A DNA stretch of 38,457 bases, from positions 1 through 38,457 of the forward strand of contig CAYIOJ010000005.1 in assembly GCA_964365025.1 (NCBI GenBank), given 5' to 3'. The translations under genes and the position numbers were made by a program. Positions 1 through 7,652 of this stretch are shown here, in pieces. This stretch comes from UBA10003 sp964365025. Lineage in GTDB: Bacteria > Patescibacteriota > Patescibacteriia > Magasanikbacterales > UBA10003. Under the pieces are notes generated by a model, which had not been told where the DNA came from, searched no databases, and saw only the letters and a list, made by a program, of their open reading frames with translations. Numbering within the stretch: the first letter of the stretch is position 1; each line of letters starts with the position of its first letter.

Positions 1-130
1 TTAATGAACGACAAATGTCGCTTAAGTTAGCGAAAAGTTAACGCAACACGAGTGCCATGCGAGTTATCCGAGCAAAGAAAATCACTTGCCGAGCCTGCTA
101 CAAATGTGATACCAATCTAAATATCCACAG
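1..130. other. No recognised gene; probable 3' end of an upstream transcript
   Basis: This stretch leads directly into a strong plus-strand terminator, so it is probably the tail of a gene or RNA whose start lies outside the window. One frame is open from the window edge to a TAA at 39-41, which could be the last dozen codons of a protein. The rest has no open frame of note. I compared it by eye with tmRNA, RNase P RNA, SRP RNA and rRNA ends and recognised none. Confidence 0.3.
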
Positions 131-157
131 AACGCCTCTTGACAAAGAGGCGTTTTT
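131..157 (+). terminator. Rho-independent terminator with a promoter inside it
   Basis: Ten-bp perfect stem (131-140 with 145-154), 4-nt loop GACA and a following T run. It ends whatever is transcribed from the left edge. The loop and descending arm contain the -35 and spacer of the next gene's promoter. Confidence 0.85.
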
Positions 158-167
158 GTGCTATAAT
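139..167 (+). promoter_or_regulatory. Sigma70-type promoter of the GT4 gene at 219
   Basis: TTGACA at 139-144, a 17-bp spacer and TATAAT at 162-167 match consensus exactly. Transcription should start near 174, leaving about 45 nt of leader without an SD. The -35 lies in the terminator loop of the upstream transcript. Confidence 0.85.
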
Positions 168-218
168 ATATGGTTAAAATTTAGGCCTGATTTGGCTTAA
201 ATTGCGACAAAACCATAT

Positions 219-1418
219 ATGAAAATAGCCATGATCGGACAAAAGGGCTTGCCGGCTGTTTGGGGCGGGGTGGAACGACATGTGGAAGAAGTGGCCACTC
301 GCTTAGTCAAAAACGGCCACCAAGTAACCGTTTATTCCCGCAGTTGGTACTCGCCAAAACGCTCAAATTATCAGGGCCTGCCTCACCGGCAGGCAGGCGT
401 GATTTTGCGTTTTGTCCCGTCAATCCACACCAAAAATTTAGACACCATCACTCACACTTTTTTTGCCACCATTGACGCTTTGCGCCGCGACTTTGACATT
501 ATTCATTATCACGGCGTGGGCCCGGCTTTGCTGGCTTTTATTCCGCGCCTTTTAAAACCGCGCGCCAAAGTGATTGTTACTTTTCACTGCCAAGATCGTT
601 TGCACGGCAAATGGAATTGGTTTGCCAAATTGATGTTGAAATTGGGCGAATTCGCGGCTTGCAAATTTCCACACGAAACTATTGTGGTATCACAAACTTT
701 ACAAAAATATGTTAAAAATAAATACAACTGCGAGGCGATCTATTTGCCCAACGGCATTACGATTGTTGAAAAATCCAATGGCCAAACTCTAGCCAAATTT
801 GGTTTGAAAAAAGACCAATATATTTTGGCGGTTTCGCGCTTAGTATCGCACAAAGCCATTCATTATCTGATTGAAGCCTTTCACCAATTAAAGAACCAAC
901 AGCCGTCATTGGCTAAAAATTTAAAATTGGTAATTGTCGGCGACGGCTCTTTCACCGACCATTATGTGGAATATCTGCGCGCCATGACACAAAATTTACC
1001 TGATATTGTTTTTACCGGTTGGCAAAAAGGCAAAGAATTGTCTGATTTGTTTTCCGGATCGTTATTTTTCACGCATCCTTCACAATCCGAGGGCTTGCCT
1101 TTGGTAGTGTTGGAAGCAATGAGCTATGCCCAAGCCGCGGTTGTTTCTGATATTCCGGAGCACCAAGAAATTATTATTGATAAAAGATTTTTGTTTGAAC
1201 ACAACAGCGTGTCTGATTTGACCCGCAAACTGATTTGGGTTTTGCAAAATCCGGCCATTAGAAAAGTGTCCCAAATTCAAAACCGCCAATTGGTGGAAAA
1301 AGAATACAATTGGGAAATGATTTTGCCTTTGCTTGAGGCCGTCTACGAGAGAGTAATGTGCGCGGATTGTTCCAATTTGCCAATATTTAAAATTAAAAAG
1401 ATATTGGCGACAGCTTAA
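219..1418 (+). CDS. Glycosyltransferase family 4 (GT-B fold)
   Basis: 399 aa. The N-terminus KIAMIGQKGLPAVWGGVERH is typical of the GT4/WbnK-like acceptor domain with a Gly-rich first loop. The C-terminal half has the nucleotide-sugar domain, with EGLPLVVLE near residue 290 matching the GT4 E-x7-E motif. It should add a sugar from a nucleotide-sugar donor to a lipid-linked or surface glycan at the cytoplasmic membrane face. Donor and acceptor cannot be told. The ATG follows the consensus promoter and has no SD. It converges on the hydrolase gene at 1520-3601 across a large hairpin repeat. A palindromic repeat at 377-398 is read in frame as LPHRQAG, adding a short loop between two conserved strands. 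Confidence 0.9.
   Translation: MKIAMIGQKGLPAVWGGVERHVEEVATRLVKNGHQVTVYSRSWYSPKRSNYQGLPHRQAGVILRFVPSIHTKNLDTITHTFFATIDALRRDFDIIHYHGVGPALLAFIPRLLKPRAKVIVTFHCQDRLHGKWNWFAKLMLKLGEFAACKFPHETIVVSQTLQKYVKNKYNCEAIYLPNGITIVEKSNGQTLAKFGLKKDQYILAVSRLVSHKAIHYLIEAFHQLKNQQPSLAKNLKLVIVGDGSFTDHYVEYLRAMTQNLPDIVFTGWQKGKELSDLFSGSLFFTHPSQSEGLPLVVLEAMSYAQAAVVSDIPEHQEIIIDKRFLFEHNSVSDLTRKLIWVLQNPAIRKVSQIQNRQLVEKEYNWEMILPLLEAVYERVMCADCSNLPIFKIKKILATA
377..398. repeat. CCTGCC/GGCAGG palindromic repeat inside a gene
   Basis: CCTGCCTCACCGGCAGGCAGG, a slightly degenerate copy of the palindrome also found at 1469-1489, 2128-2149, 3661-3680 and about 16583-16600. It is translated in frame in the GT4 gene. Confidence 0.75.
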
Positions 1419-1422
1419 ATAC

Positions 1423-1511
1423 GGGGTGCGCCTATATCTTTTTTTTGCTGCGGACTGTCGCCGCGACCCTGCCTGCCGGCAGGCAGGTGCAAAAAAGAAT
1501 AGGCGCACCCC
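1423..1511. repeat. Composite long-hairpin repeat, copy 1
   Basis: An 89-bp element with 13-bp perfect outer arms (1423-1435 with 1499-1511). A T-rich/A-rich inner arm, a GCGG..CCGC stem and the CCTGCC..GGCAGG palindrome form the tip. It sits between two convergent genes, where it may end transcription both ways. A near-identical copy lies at 3615-3705 in the same orientation, and the outer arms of the two copies differ by compensatory base changes. Confidence 0.85.
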
Positions 1512-1519
1512 TTTAGATT

Positions 1520-3601
1520 TTATTTCATGACGGTTGTAAATGTTTCCGTGGAAAGAGAAATAATTTCCCCGATGCCATCATTATCAACATCGCTCACCGC
1601 CACGCCAATGCCGATTTTGCCTTTAGCCGAAGCGCCAAGGAAACTCTTGCCAATTTTCTTGCCGGCCGCGCTGAAGACTTTGATTTCCGGCTTGCCAAAA
1701 CCGCGGCCAACCACAATTTCCGCCTGGCCGTCGCCATTAATATCTCCGGCGGCGATGTTCACCCCACCTTTAACAGAACCGGTAAAAGCCGCCCACTTTT
1801 TCAACAATTTTCCCTCTTGATTTATCATTCTTATTGCCAAGGAATCGCGAGTCTGTGCCACCGCGATTTGAGAACCAGCCGCGGCTAAATTAACTCCGCC
1901 GGTGTAACCTTTATAAACACCGTAAAAACTCTTGCCTTTTTGCTTGCCTTGCAGATCAAAAATTCTGATTTCATTACCGGCCGAATGCTGTCCTACCACC
2001 AAATCCTTAACGCTGTCATTATCCAAATCACCCACGGCCAAACTCAAATCGCCTTTGAATTTAGAACCGAACGGACTAAAACTAAACCAAAAATTTTCTC
2101 CCTTATAAATTTCCACCGCCGAACCGCCTTGCCTACCGGCAGGTAGGCGCAAGCGAATAGTTTCTATTTCTCCATCATTATCCAAATCACCACGATACAG
2201 ATATTGCCCGCCTTTAAATTGTTTTTGATACGCGAAAAAACCATTGCGCAAACTCTGGCCTTGCGAATTAAAAACGCGCGCGAAAGAACCATTGCGGAAA
2301 AACGCTCCAGTCAACTCATCCAACGGTCGCAACAAAATCAAACCGTCCTGCGGCTGAACAGTAACGGTTGAAACAATCAAACCGTCGTTGACGCTCGGGT
2401 CTTGCGTGCCGCGCAATTTTTCATACTCGCCGCCCAGGTCAATGGTCTGGTCCGTATTGCCGGAATTTACCAACACCAAACCGGCTTTGAAATCACGGCG
2501 CCACAATCCGCGTTGATTAAAATCAATCAGCGAAGCTGATTGCCCTGAACTTGTTTCAGGGCCTTTATTTTTTACTAAAAACGCCTGGCCGGCCGGCTCG
2601 CCTAAAGAAAAATTATACTCGTCATACCACCAAGTCTGACCATGATTTTGATCGCCCAAATCAAAAGAATAAAATCCGTCGGCTAAAAGCGCGCTGGTCA
2701 AACCGTAACGCGCTTTTTGATAATCATCGCGCCCACCAATATTGGCGGTGTTGGCGTTAAAAGCGCTAAAAGCCGGAGGCGCGGCCACAGTTGGATAAAC
2801 GGCGTAATCGCGCATCATTTTACTCCAACCGCGCGCGTAAGGAAAATTTTCCAACTGCATGCCGTTTAATTCAGTGAAAATATCACCATCATTACCCATT
2901 AGAAGATATTGCGGCCCGACTAAACGAATTTTATTAAACACCACCGCCAGGCCGCGACGATAAGCCGCTTCAATTTCCGATTTTGCCTCTACCGCGCCGT
3001 CGCCATCAATGTCTAAATTATCACCAACCATACCAGTTAAACTGTTCCAAGTATTGTCAAAAAAAATCCCGTCCCACAAGCCGCTCACCAAAACTTTATT
3101 CATCACAAAACTGGAAAAATACTCGCTCCAATTTTGACCATTAACCTTGGGCGCGACATCGGTTACATTGAGCATCACCGTACCCGGCCACCAACTAACT
3201 TGCGTCCCGTCAGGCCGTTTGAGCCACCAACCGGACTGAATACCTTGATAAAGTTCGGCGCGCAGAGGAATGTATGGTGATAATTGTACGGCATCAGAAC
3301 GAATTTCCTGCGTGGCGATGTAGGCCAAAATAATTATTTTCGGATTCAATTCGCGCATTTTTAAAATCTTTTCCTTATTTTTCACCTGATGTTCCATGTC
3401 CAAAATCACCAAATCCCATTTGGCCAGTTCGCGCGCCTGCTCGTCGCTCAATTCCCAGGATAAAAAATAATTGGAAAGACGGGGGAAAGTCGGTTTTAAA
3501 ATAACGGCCTGACCCAAGCCAAAAGGCACGGCTAAAGACAGCGTTGTCAAAACAATAGTCCAAAATTTGAATTGTTTTAGCCAAATTTTTCTTTCCAACA
3601 T
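1520..3601 (-). CDS. Secreted putative glycoside hydrolase (GHL15-like) with FG-GAP repeats
   Basis: About 693 aa from the chosen start MLERKIWLKQF. A longer frame reaches 3712, but its extra 37 residues are wholly encoded by the hairpin repeat at 3615-3705. Residues 1-30 look like a signal peptide or anchor. The next ~380 residues resemble the hypothetical glycosyl hydrolase family 15: a WDLVILDMEHQ strand, NPKIIILAYIATQEI, WDGIFFDNTW with acidic residues suited to catalysis, and LLADGFYSFD late in the barrel. The C-terminal third has four D-x-D-x-D-G-type calcium loops (GDLDNDGE, GDLDNDSV, GDINGDGQ, SDVDNDGI), as in FG-GAP/VCBS propellers. It probably trims or binds surface glycan. Repeats at 2128-2149 (LPAGRQG) and 2542-2562 are translated within it. 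Family assignment is by eye. Confidence 0.75.
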   Translation of the reverse strand: MLERKIWLKQFKFWTIVLTTLSLAVPFGLGQAVILKPTFPRLSNYFLSWELSDEQARELAKWDLVILDMEHQVKNKEKILKMRELNPKIIILAYIATQEIRSDAVQLSPYIPLRAELYQGIQSGWWLKRPDGTQVSWWPGTVMLNVTDVAPKVNGQNWSEYFSSFVMNKVLVSGLWDGIFFDNTWNSLTGMVGDNLDIDGDGAVEAKSEIEAAYRRGLAVVFNKIRLVGPQYLLMGNDGDIFTELNGMQLENFPYARGWSKMMRDYAVYPTVAAPPAFSAFNANTANIGGRDDYQKARYGLTSALLADGFYSFDLGDQNHGQTWWYDEYNFSLGEPAGQAFLVKNKGPETSSGQSASLIDFNQRGLWRRDFKAGLVLVNSGNTDQTIDLGGEYEKLRGTQDPSVNDGLIVSTVTVQPQDGLILLRPLDELTGAFFRNGSFARVFNSQGQSLRNGFFAYQKQFKGGQYLYRGDLDNDGEIETIRLRLPAGRQGGSAVEIYKGENFWFSFSPFGSKFKGDLSLAVGDLDNDSVKDLVVGQHSAGNEIRIFDLQGKQKGKSFYGVYKGYTGGVNLAAAGSQIAVAQTRDSLAIRMINQEGKLLKKWAAFTGSVKGGVNIAAGDINGDGQAEIVVGRGFGKPEIKVFSAAGKKIGKSFLGASAKGKIGIGVAVSDVDNDGIGEIISLSTETFTTVMK
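2128..2149. repeat. Palindromic repeat inside a gene (LPAGRQG)
   Basis: A GCCTACCGGCAGGTAGGC palindrome. Relative to the CCTGCC form it carries a matched pair of changes (TACC/GGTA), so the symmetry is kept. It is read in frame near residue 485 of the hydrolase. Confidence 0.75.
2542..2562. repeat. CTGAAACAAGTTCAG-type hairpin repeat inside a gene
   Basis: GCCCTGA..TTCAGGGC hairpin with the ACTTGT centre. The same family occurs at 24272-24336 and 28862-28922, and here it is read in frame. Confidence 0.65.
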
Positions 3602-3614
3602 AACAAAGTATTTC

Positions 3615-3705
3615 AAGGGTGTGCCTATATCTTTTTTTTGCTGCGGACTGTCGCCGCGACCCTGCCTGCCGGCAGGCAGGTGCAAAAAAGAATAGGCACA
3701 CCCTT
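3615..3705. repeat. Composite long-hairpin repeat, copy 2
   Basis: A 91-bp element with 14-bp perfect outer arms (3615-3628 with 3692-3705) and the same interior as the copy at 1423-1511. It fills the gap between the stop of the upstream GT4 gene (3709) and the start at 3601. Confidence 0.85.
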
Positions 3706-3708
3706 TAC

Positions 3709-4932
3709 TCAATTCATTTCGTCATGTAATCTTTTATACACTGCCAAAATTCTTTTATAATACGCCTCTGGATTGTTTTCCTCACTCACTTGCTTTTGAC
3801 CTGCCTGTCCCAAATTTCGCGCCAAAGCCGCGTCGTTCCATAATAATTTAATTTTTTCTGCCAAATCATTGGCGTTGCCTGATTGAAAAAGTAAGCCGGT
3901 TTTTTTGTCATGCACGATTTCGGGCAAGCCGCCGATATTCGCGGCAATCATTGGCTTGCCTTGACCCATGGCTTCTAAAACAGACAAGGGATAATTTTCA
4001 TACCATTCAGACGGCGCGACTACGGCGCGGGCTCCGGCAATTTCTTGCGCTAATTCAGTGCCTGATTTGTGGCCGACCAATTGAATATTATCAGGCATAT
4101 CAACTAAATTTTGCAATTTTTCTTTCAAAGGCCCGTCGCCAACTAAACGCAATTTAATATCCGGCAACTGTTTCATTGCCCAAATTAAGGTCAAAAGGCC
4201 TTTTTCTTCAGTCAAGCGGCCGAAATATAATAAATAATTTTCATCTGATGCGCGGATTGAAAACGCGGGCGCGGGACTGAAAAAATTCGGCACAACTTCT
4301 ATTTTATTTTCAATCCCCCACTCCAATAATTTATTTTTCAAAAAAACACTCGGGCTGATAAATAAATCAATATTTTTTTCATACACGCCCCAGATTTTAT
4401 GCACTGACATTTCCAAAGCGGCCAGGGCGCTGGGCAAAATTTTATCAAAAATACAACGATGTAAAATCGCCTGATAATATTTGTGTTTTTTACATCGTTC
4501 GCAAATCGCGCCTTGCGTGTACAATTTGTAATTGGGACAAATAATTTTGTAATCATGCAAGGTCATCACCATCGGAATGTTGTACTTTTTCAACACGGGT
4601 AAAATTGACGGCGAAAGATGATGATAGATATTGTGCAAATGCGCGACATCCGGCTTGGTGTCTTTGATCAATTGCTCCAATTGGCGCGCGGCCGCGGTTG
4701 AATACAAAATGTGTTCAGCTAATTTCAAACTGCCCCACAAGCCGTGACGGGCGCGCAGATCAATTGAAGGAATAAAATATTTACTAAATGGCGATGGCTC
4801 GTTGCGAGAATCAATCGTGCTAAAATGAATCACTTCGTGTCCGCGCGATTCTAAAAGACGACACAAGTTCAAAAAATGCGTTTCGGCCCCGCCACGGCGA
4901 TAAAAAAATTTATTGATTTGAAGAATCTTCAT
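3709..4932 (-). CDS. Glycosyltransferase family 4
   Basis: 407 aa from MKILQINKFFYRRGGAETHF. Nine further codons upstream (MLRFARNDN) are repeat sequence and are rejected. The Gly-Gly-Ala-Glu-Thr near residue 15 is the usual GT4 first loop. LLYFGRLTEEKGL marks the start of the donor domain, and VAPSEWYENYPLSVLEAMGQGKP carries the E-x7-E region. A CPNYKLYTQGAICERCKKH segment holds three Cys and may bind metal or a disulphide, as in other GT4 enzymes with a C-x(n)-CxxC insert. It lies in the same minus-strand run as the next GT4, separated by a hairpin repeat. Role: glycan assembly on the cytoplasmic side; sugar unknown. Confidence 0.9.
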   Translation of the reverse strand: MKILQINKFFYRRGGAETHFLNLCRLLESRGHEVIHFSTIDSRNEPSPFSKYFIPSIDLRARHGLWGSLKLAEHILYSTAAARQLEQLIKDTKPDVAHLHNIYHHLSPSILPVLKKYNIPMVMTLHDYKIICPNYKLYTQGAICERCKKHKYYQAILHRCIFDKILPSALAALEMSVHKIWGVYEKNIDLFISPSVFLKNKLLEWGIENKIEVVPNFFSPAPAFSIRASDENYLLYFGRLTEEKGLLTLIWAMKQLPDIKLRLVGDGPLKEKLQNLVDMPDNIQLVGHKSGTELAQEIAGARAVVAPSEWYENYPLSVLEAMGQGKPMIAANIGGLPEIVHDKKTGLLFQSGNANDLAEKIKLLWNDAALARNLGQAGQKQVSEENNPEAYYKRILAVYKRLHDEMN

Positions 4933-4935
4933 ATT

Positions 4936-5015
4936 GTCATTGCGAGCAAAGCGAAGCAATCTTAAATATCTACGAGATTGCTTCGTTGCTCGCTGTGCTC
5001 GCTCCTCGCAATGAC
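4936..5015. repeat. GTCATTGCGAG..AAGCAATCT hairpin repeat at a gene junction
   Basis: Paired inverted copies of the genome's commonest repeat (GTCATTGCGAGCAAAGCGAAG and its inverse). It supplies the last codons of the GT4 gene at 4962-6107 and abuts the start of the next one. Confidence 0.85.
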
Positions 5016-6107
5016 GTGCTGATACAATTCCTCGTACTTCCGCACCACCACCTTAATGTCAAAATTATTTTTCACTTTAGCATAAGCTGCCTCAGCCATA
5101 AATTTCGCCCGACCAGGATTAGCCAGCATTTTCTCCATAGTGAATTGCAAATCTTCGCTGTCGCCCGACTCCACCAAATAGCCGGTTTCATTGTCTTCAA
5201 TAATATCCAAAATTCCATCCACGGCCGAAGCCACAATCGGCGCCTTGGCCAGAGCCGCCTCCAAAACCGCGATGCCCAAGCCCTCCCACAATGATGGGAA
5301 AACAAACAGATCCGCTTGTGATAAAAGAGCCGGAATGTCGCGGCGGGCGCCTAAAAATTTCACCTGTTCACCAATACCCAGTTCCTTGGTTTGCTGTTCC
5401 AAAACGGCGCGTAAAGGCCCCTCGCCCACAACCCATAATTCATATTTTTCTTTATTTTTAAGCTCGGCAAAGGCCTCTAAAAGATACTTTTGTCCTTTTT
5501 GTTCAACTAAGCGACCGACAGTAAGAATCACTGGCTTGGCCGGTTTGACCACTGACGATAAAGCCAATTGTTTTTCAAACTCATCAACATCAACATCATT
5601 CGGAATCATCAAAATTTTATCTTTGGGAACTTTGTATTTATACCGCGCGTATCTTTTCACGGCCGAAGAAATGGCCACAGTCGCGTCAGCCAGATGATAA
5701 GTGATTCGTTTTAATAATTCCCTAATCCAGCTCTGGTCGTAATTGATATTTTGTTCGGTGGTGATGATAATTGGCACTCGCGCAAGCCGGGCGGCCAAGC
5801 GGCCCCACAGGTCGGCGGCAAATAATTGCGTATGGACAATCTGCGGTTTTTCTTTTTTAAAAAGGCGATAAAGTTGCCAACATTGTCTGATACCGCCCAG
5901 ATAGCTCAGGCGACGGTGGCCAAAAATATGAACTGGTAATCCTAAGGCGCGGAAATCATTTTCCAAAGCTCCACTGCCAATGACCGTCGCAAGTTGCGGA
6001 GCGAATTTTTCTTTATCCAAATGTTTTAGCAAATCATAAAAAAACTTCTCGGCCCCGCCGATTTCCATTGCATTCATGACAAAAATGATTTTAATTTTTT
6101 GGCTCAT
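4962..6107 (-). CDS. Glycosyltransferase family 4 with repeat-derived C-terminal tail
   Basis: 381 aa. The N-terminus has MNAMEIGGAEKFFYDLL (GT4 donor/acceptor loop). The donor domain starts at PVILTVGRLVEQKGQKYLLEA and reaches FPSLWEGLGIAVLEAALAKAP with E-x7-E. The predicted product is a retaining glycosyltransferase for surface polysaccharide or glycolipid. The start ATG overlaps the stop of the ATPase gene (ATGA), so the two are probably co-translated. The last ~17 residues (VIARSEHSEQRSNLVDI) are encoded by the repeat at 4936-5015. The ancestral protein probably ended near KYEELYQHV, and the repeat insertion replaced the stop. Confidence 0.9.
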   Translation of the reverse strand: MSQKIKIIFVMNAMEIGGAEKFFYDLLKHLDKEKFAPQLATVIGSGALENDFRALGLPVHIFGHRRLSYLGGIRQCWQLYRLFKKEKPQIVHTQLFAADLWGRLAARLARVPIIITTEQNINYDQSWIRELLKRITYHLADATVAISSAVKRYARYKYKVPKDKILMIPNDVDVDEFEKQLALSSVVKPAKPVILTVGRLVEQKGQKYLLEAFAELKNKEKYELWVVGEGPLRAVLEQQTKELGIGEQVKFLGARRDIPALLSQADLFVFPSLWEGLGIAVLEAALAKAPIVASAVDGILDIIEDNETGYLVESGDSEDLQFTMEKMLANPGRAKFMAEAAYAKVKNNFDIKVVVRKYEELYQHVIARSEHSEQRSNLVDI

Positions 6108-7540
6108 ACAAGTAAAAAATATTCCAACGGCACTTGTAAAATATTTTCATCGCGTATTAAATTCAAATAATTGCTAGAAATGGTAAAACCATATCTTGCC
6201 TCTACTTTGGCCATGGTATTTTTTATTTGCCTCGCGCCTTTATCGCCGGAACCGACTTCAATGATTATTCTCTGTCTTTCCCAGCCGACGATAAAATCCG
6301 CTCCGCCTTGCGCACTGTCATAAGTTATGGACACATTAATTTTTTTGTAAAGTAATCTGTTTAAATACATGCCGACCACATCCTCCAATAATTTGCCGCG
6401 ATAATTTTCATTGCCGATTATATTGCCGACCATATTGTAATACATGGCGCGGAAAGCCGAAGACGCGAATAAAAATTTGGAAGCTTGTCTAATTTTTTTA
6501 ATTTGGTTCAGATGCGAGCCGTGAGGATAAACACGGGTGATCGTCTCGGTACTTTCCAAAATTTCAAAAATTTCCATTATTTTAGGACGACTGATTTCAA
6601 AAATTCCGGCCAGTTTATTAAAACTCAACTCGTCCATATCGGCGATAGCATATAACAAAGACGGAATTTTAGAAATTATCTCCGAATTAAATCGTCCGCA
6701 TTTGGCTACATCGCTATTGATGATTTTGTCCAAGGTCTTATTGACTTGATCATAGATAAGCGCCTCATTTTTTAAAGCCACCATAAAAGGCAACGAACCG
6801 TATTTAATGTATTTTGTCACTTCCTGCTTATCCACCCCCAGCCAATATTTTTTTATTTCCGGCTCAAGAGAAAGCAAATTATTATGCGCCTCAGCGGCAG
6901 TTGATGAATTAAACAGGGCGCTGCGAATACTTTTTCCAAGACCTTTTATCTCAAATCGATTATTTCTAATTTTTAGATATTCAGTAAAACTTAATGGAAA
7001 TAATTTTTCGAAAATAGCGCGGCGGGCAATATCGGAATTATTATTCAAAAGCAAGGCCGCCGAACCAGTGGCTAAAATAAATATTTTGTTGCTTCTGTCA
7101 TACAGACTTTTTAAAACAACGCCCCACTTATCATCATATTGGACTTCATCCAAAAACAAATATAATGGTTTATCCAATTGCTCAAACGAAAACCCCAATA
7201 ATTCTTCGTATGCCTCCAAAATTTCATTCAATGACGAACCCAAAATCTGCGTGATTTGATCAACGGATAAAAATAATCTATAACCGTCCAAATTTTTATA
7301 ATGATAAAAAAGTTGTGATAAAACGGTCGTTTTACCGGCGCCGCGTAAACCTGTAAACACAACCCACCGCGCCGCGGATCTGGTTTCTTCAAAATCTTTT
7401 AGATATTTGGAAAATTTCAGAAAAATACTCTGTTGAGGGCGGGCTTTATTATTTTCATCAAAAACATAGGCCTTGGCGCGATTTTCGGCCTGAATAATCT
7501 GTTCCCGCAAATAATTAATGTTTCTTTCATTTTTTAACAT
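6104..7540 (-). CDS. AAA ATPase with DUF4143-like C-terminus
   Basis: 478 aa. Walker A GLRGAGKT is at 64-71 and Walker B LYLFLDEVQ ends in Asp131-Glu132. A sensor-like FILATGSAALLL follows, then a helical winged-helix part, and the C-terminus has DFIVGWERQRIIIEVGSGDKG, resembling the nuclease-like fold of DUF4143 proteins (E..K-type pattern). Members of this AAA_14/DUF4143 group are common in genomes rich in transferred genes, and their substrate is not established. It is an odd partner for sugar-transfer genes, yet its stop overlaps the next start by four bases. No SD. A weak TTGACA-18-TAAAGT promoter lies upstream (7565-7594). Confidence 0.8.
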   Translation of the reverse strand: MLKNERNINYLREQIIQAENRAKAYVFDENNKARPQQSIFLKFSKYLKDFEETRSAARWVVFTGLRGAGKTTVLSQLFYHYKNLDGYRLFLSVDQITQILGSSLNEILEAYEELLGFSFEQLDKPLYLFLDEVQYDDKWGVVLKSLYDRSNKIFILATGSAALLLNNNSDIARRAIFEKLFPLSFTEYLKIRNNRFEIKGLGKSIRSALFNSSTAAEAHNNLLSLEPEIKKYWLGVDKQEVTKYIKYGSLPFMVALKNEALIYDQVNKTLDKIINSDVAKCGRFNSEIISKIPSLLYAIADMDELSFNKLAGIFEISRPKIMEIFEILESTETITRVYPHGSHLNQIKKIRQASKFLFASSAFRAMYYNMVGNIIGNENYRGKLLEDVVGMYLNRLLYKKINVSITYDSAQGGADFIVGWERQRIIIEVGSGDKGARQIKNTMAKVEARYGFTISSNYLNLIRDENILQVPLEYFLLV

Positions 7541-7652
7541 AAGAAGGAAAATGATATCAATGTTACTTTACAACAGAATAGCATTACTTGTCAAGTTTAA
7601 TTTACAAGAAGAAAAAAACAGAAAATATTATCTAAAATTAGCCAAAAAATAA

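Noticed and set aside
3602..3712. N-terminal extension of the hydrolase gene
   Set aside because: Encoded entirely by the hairpin repeat; the signal peptide begins at 3601.
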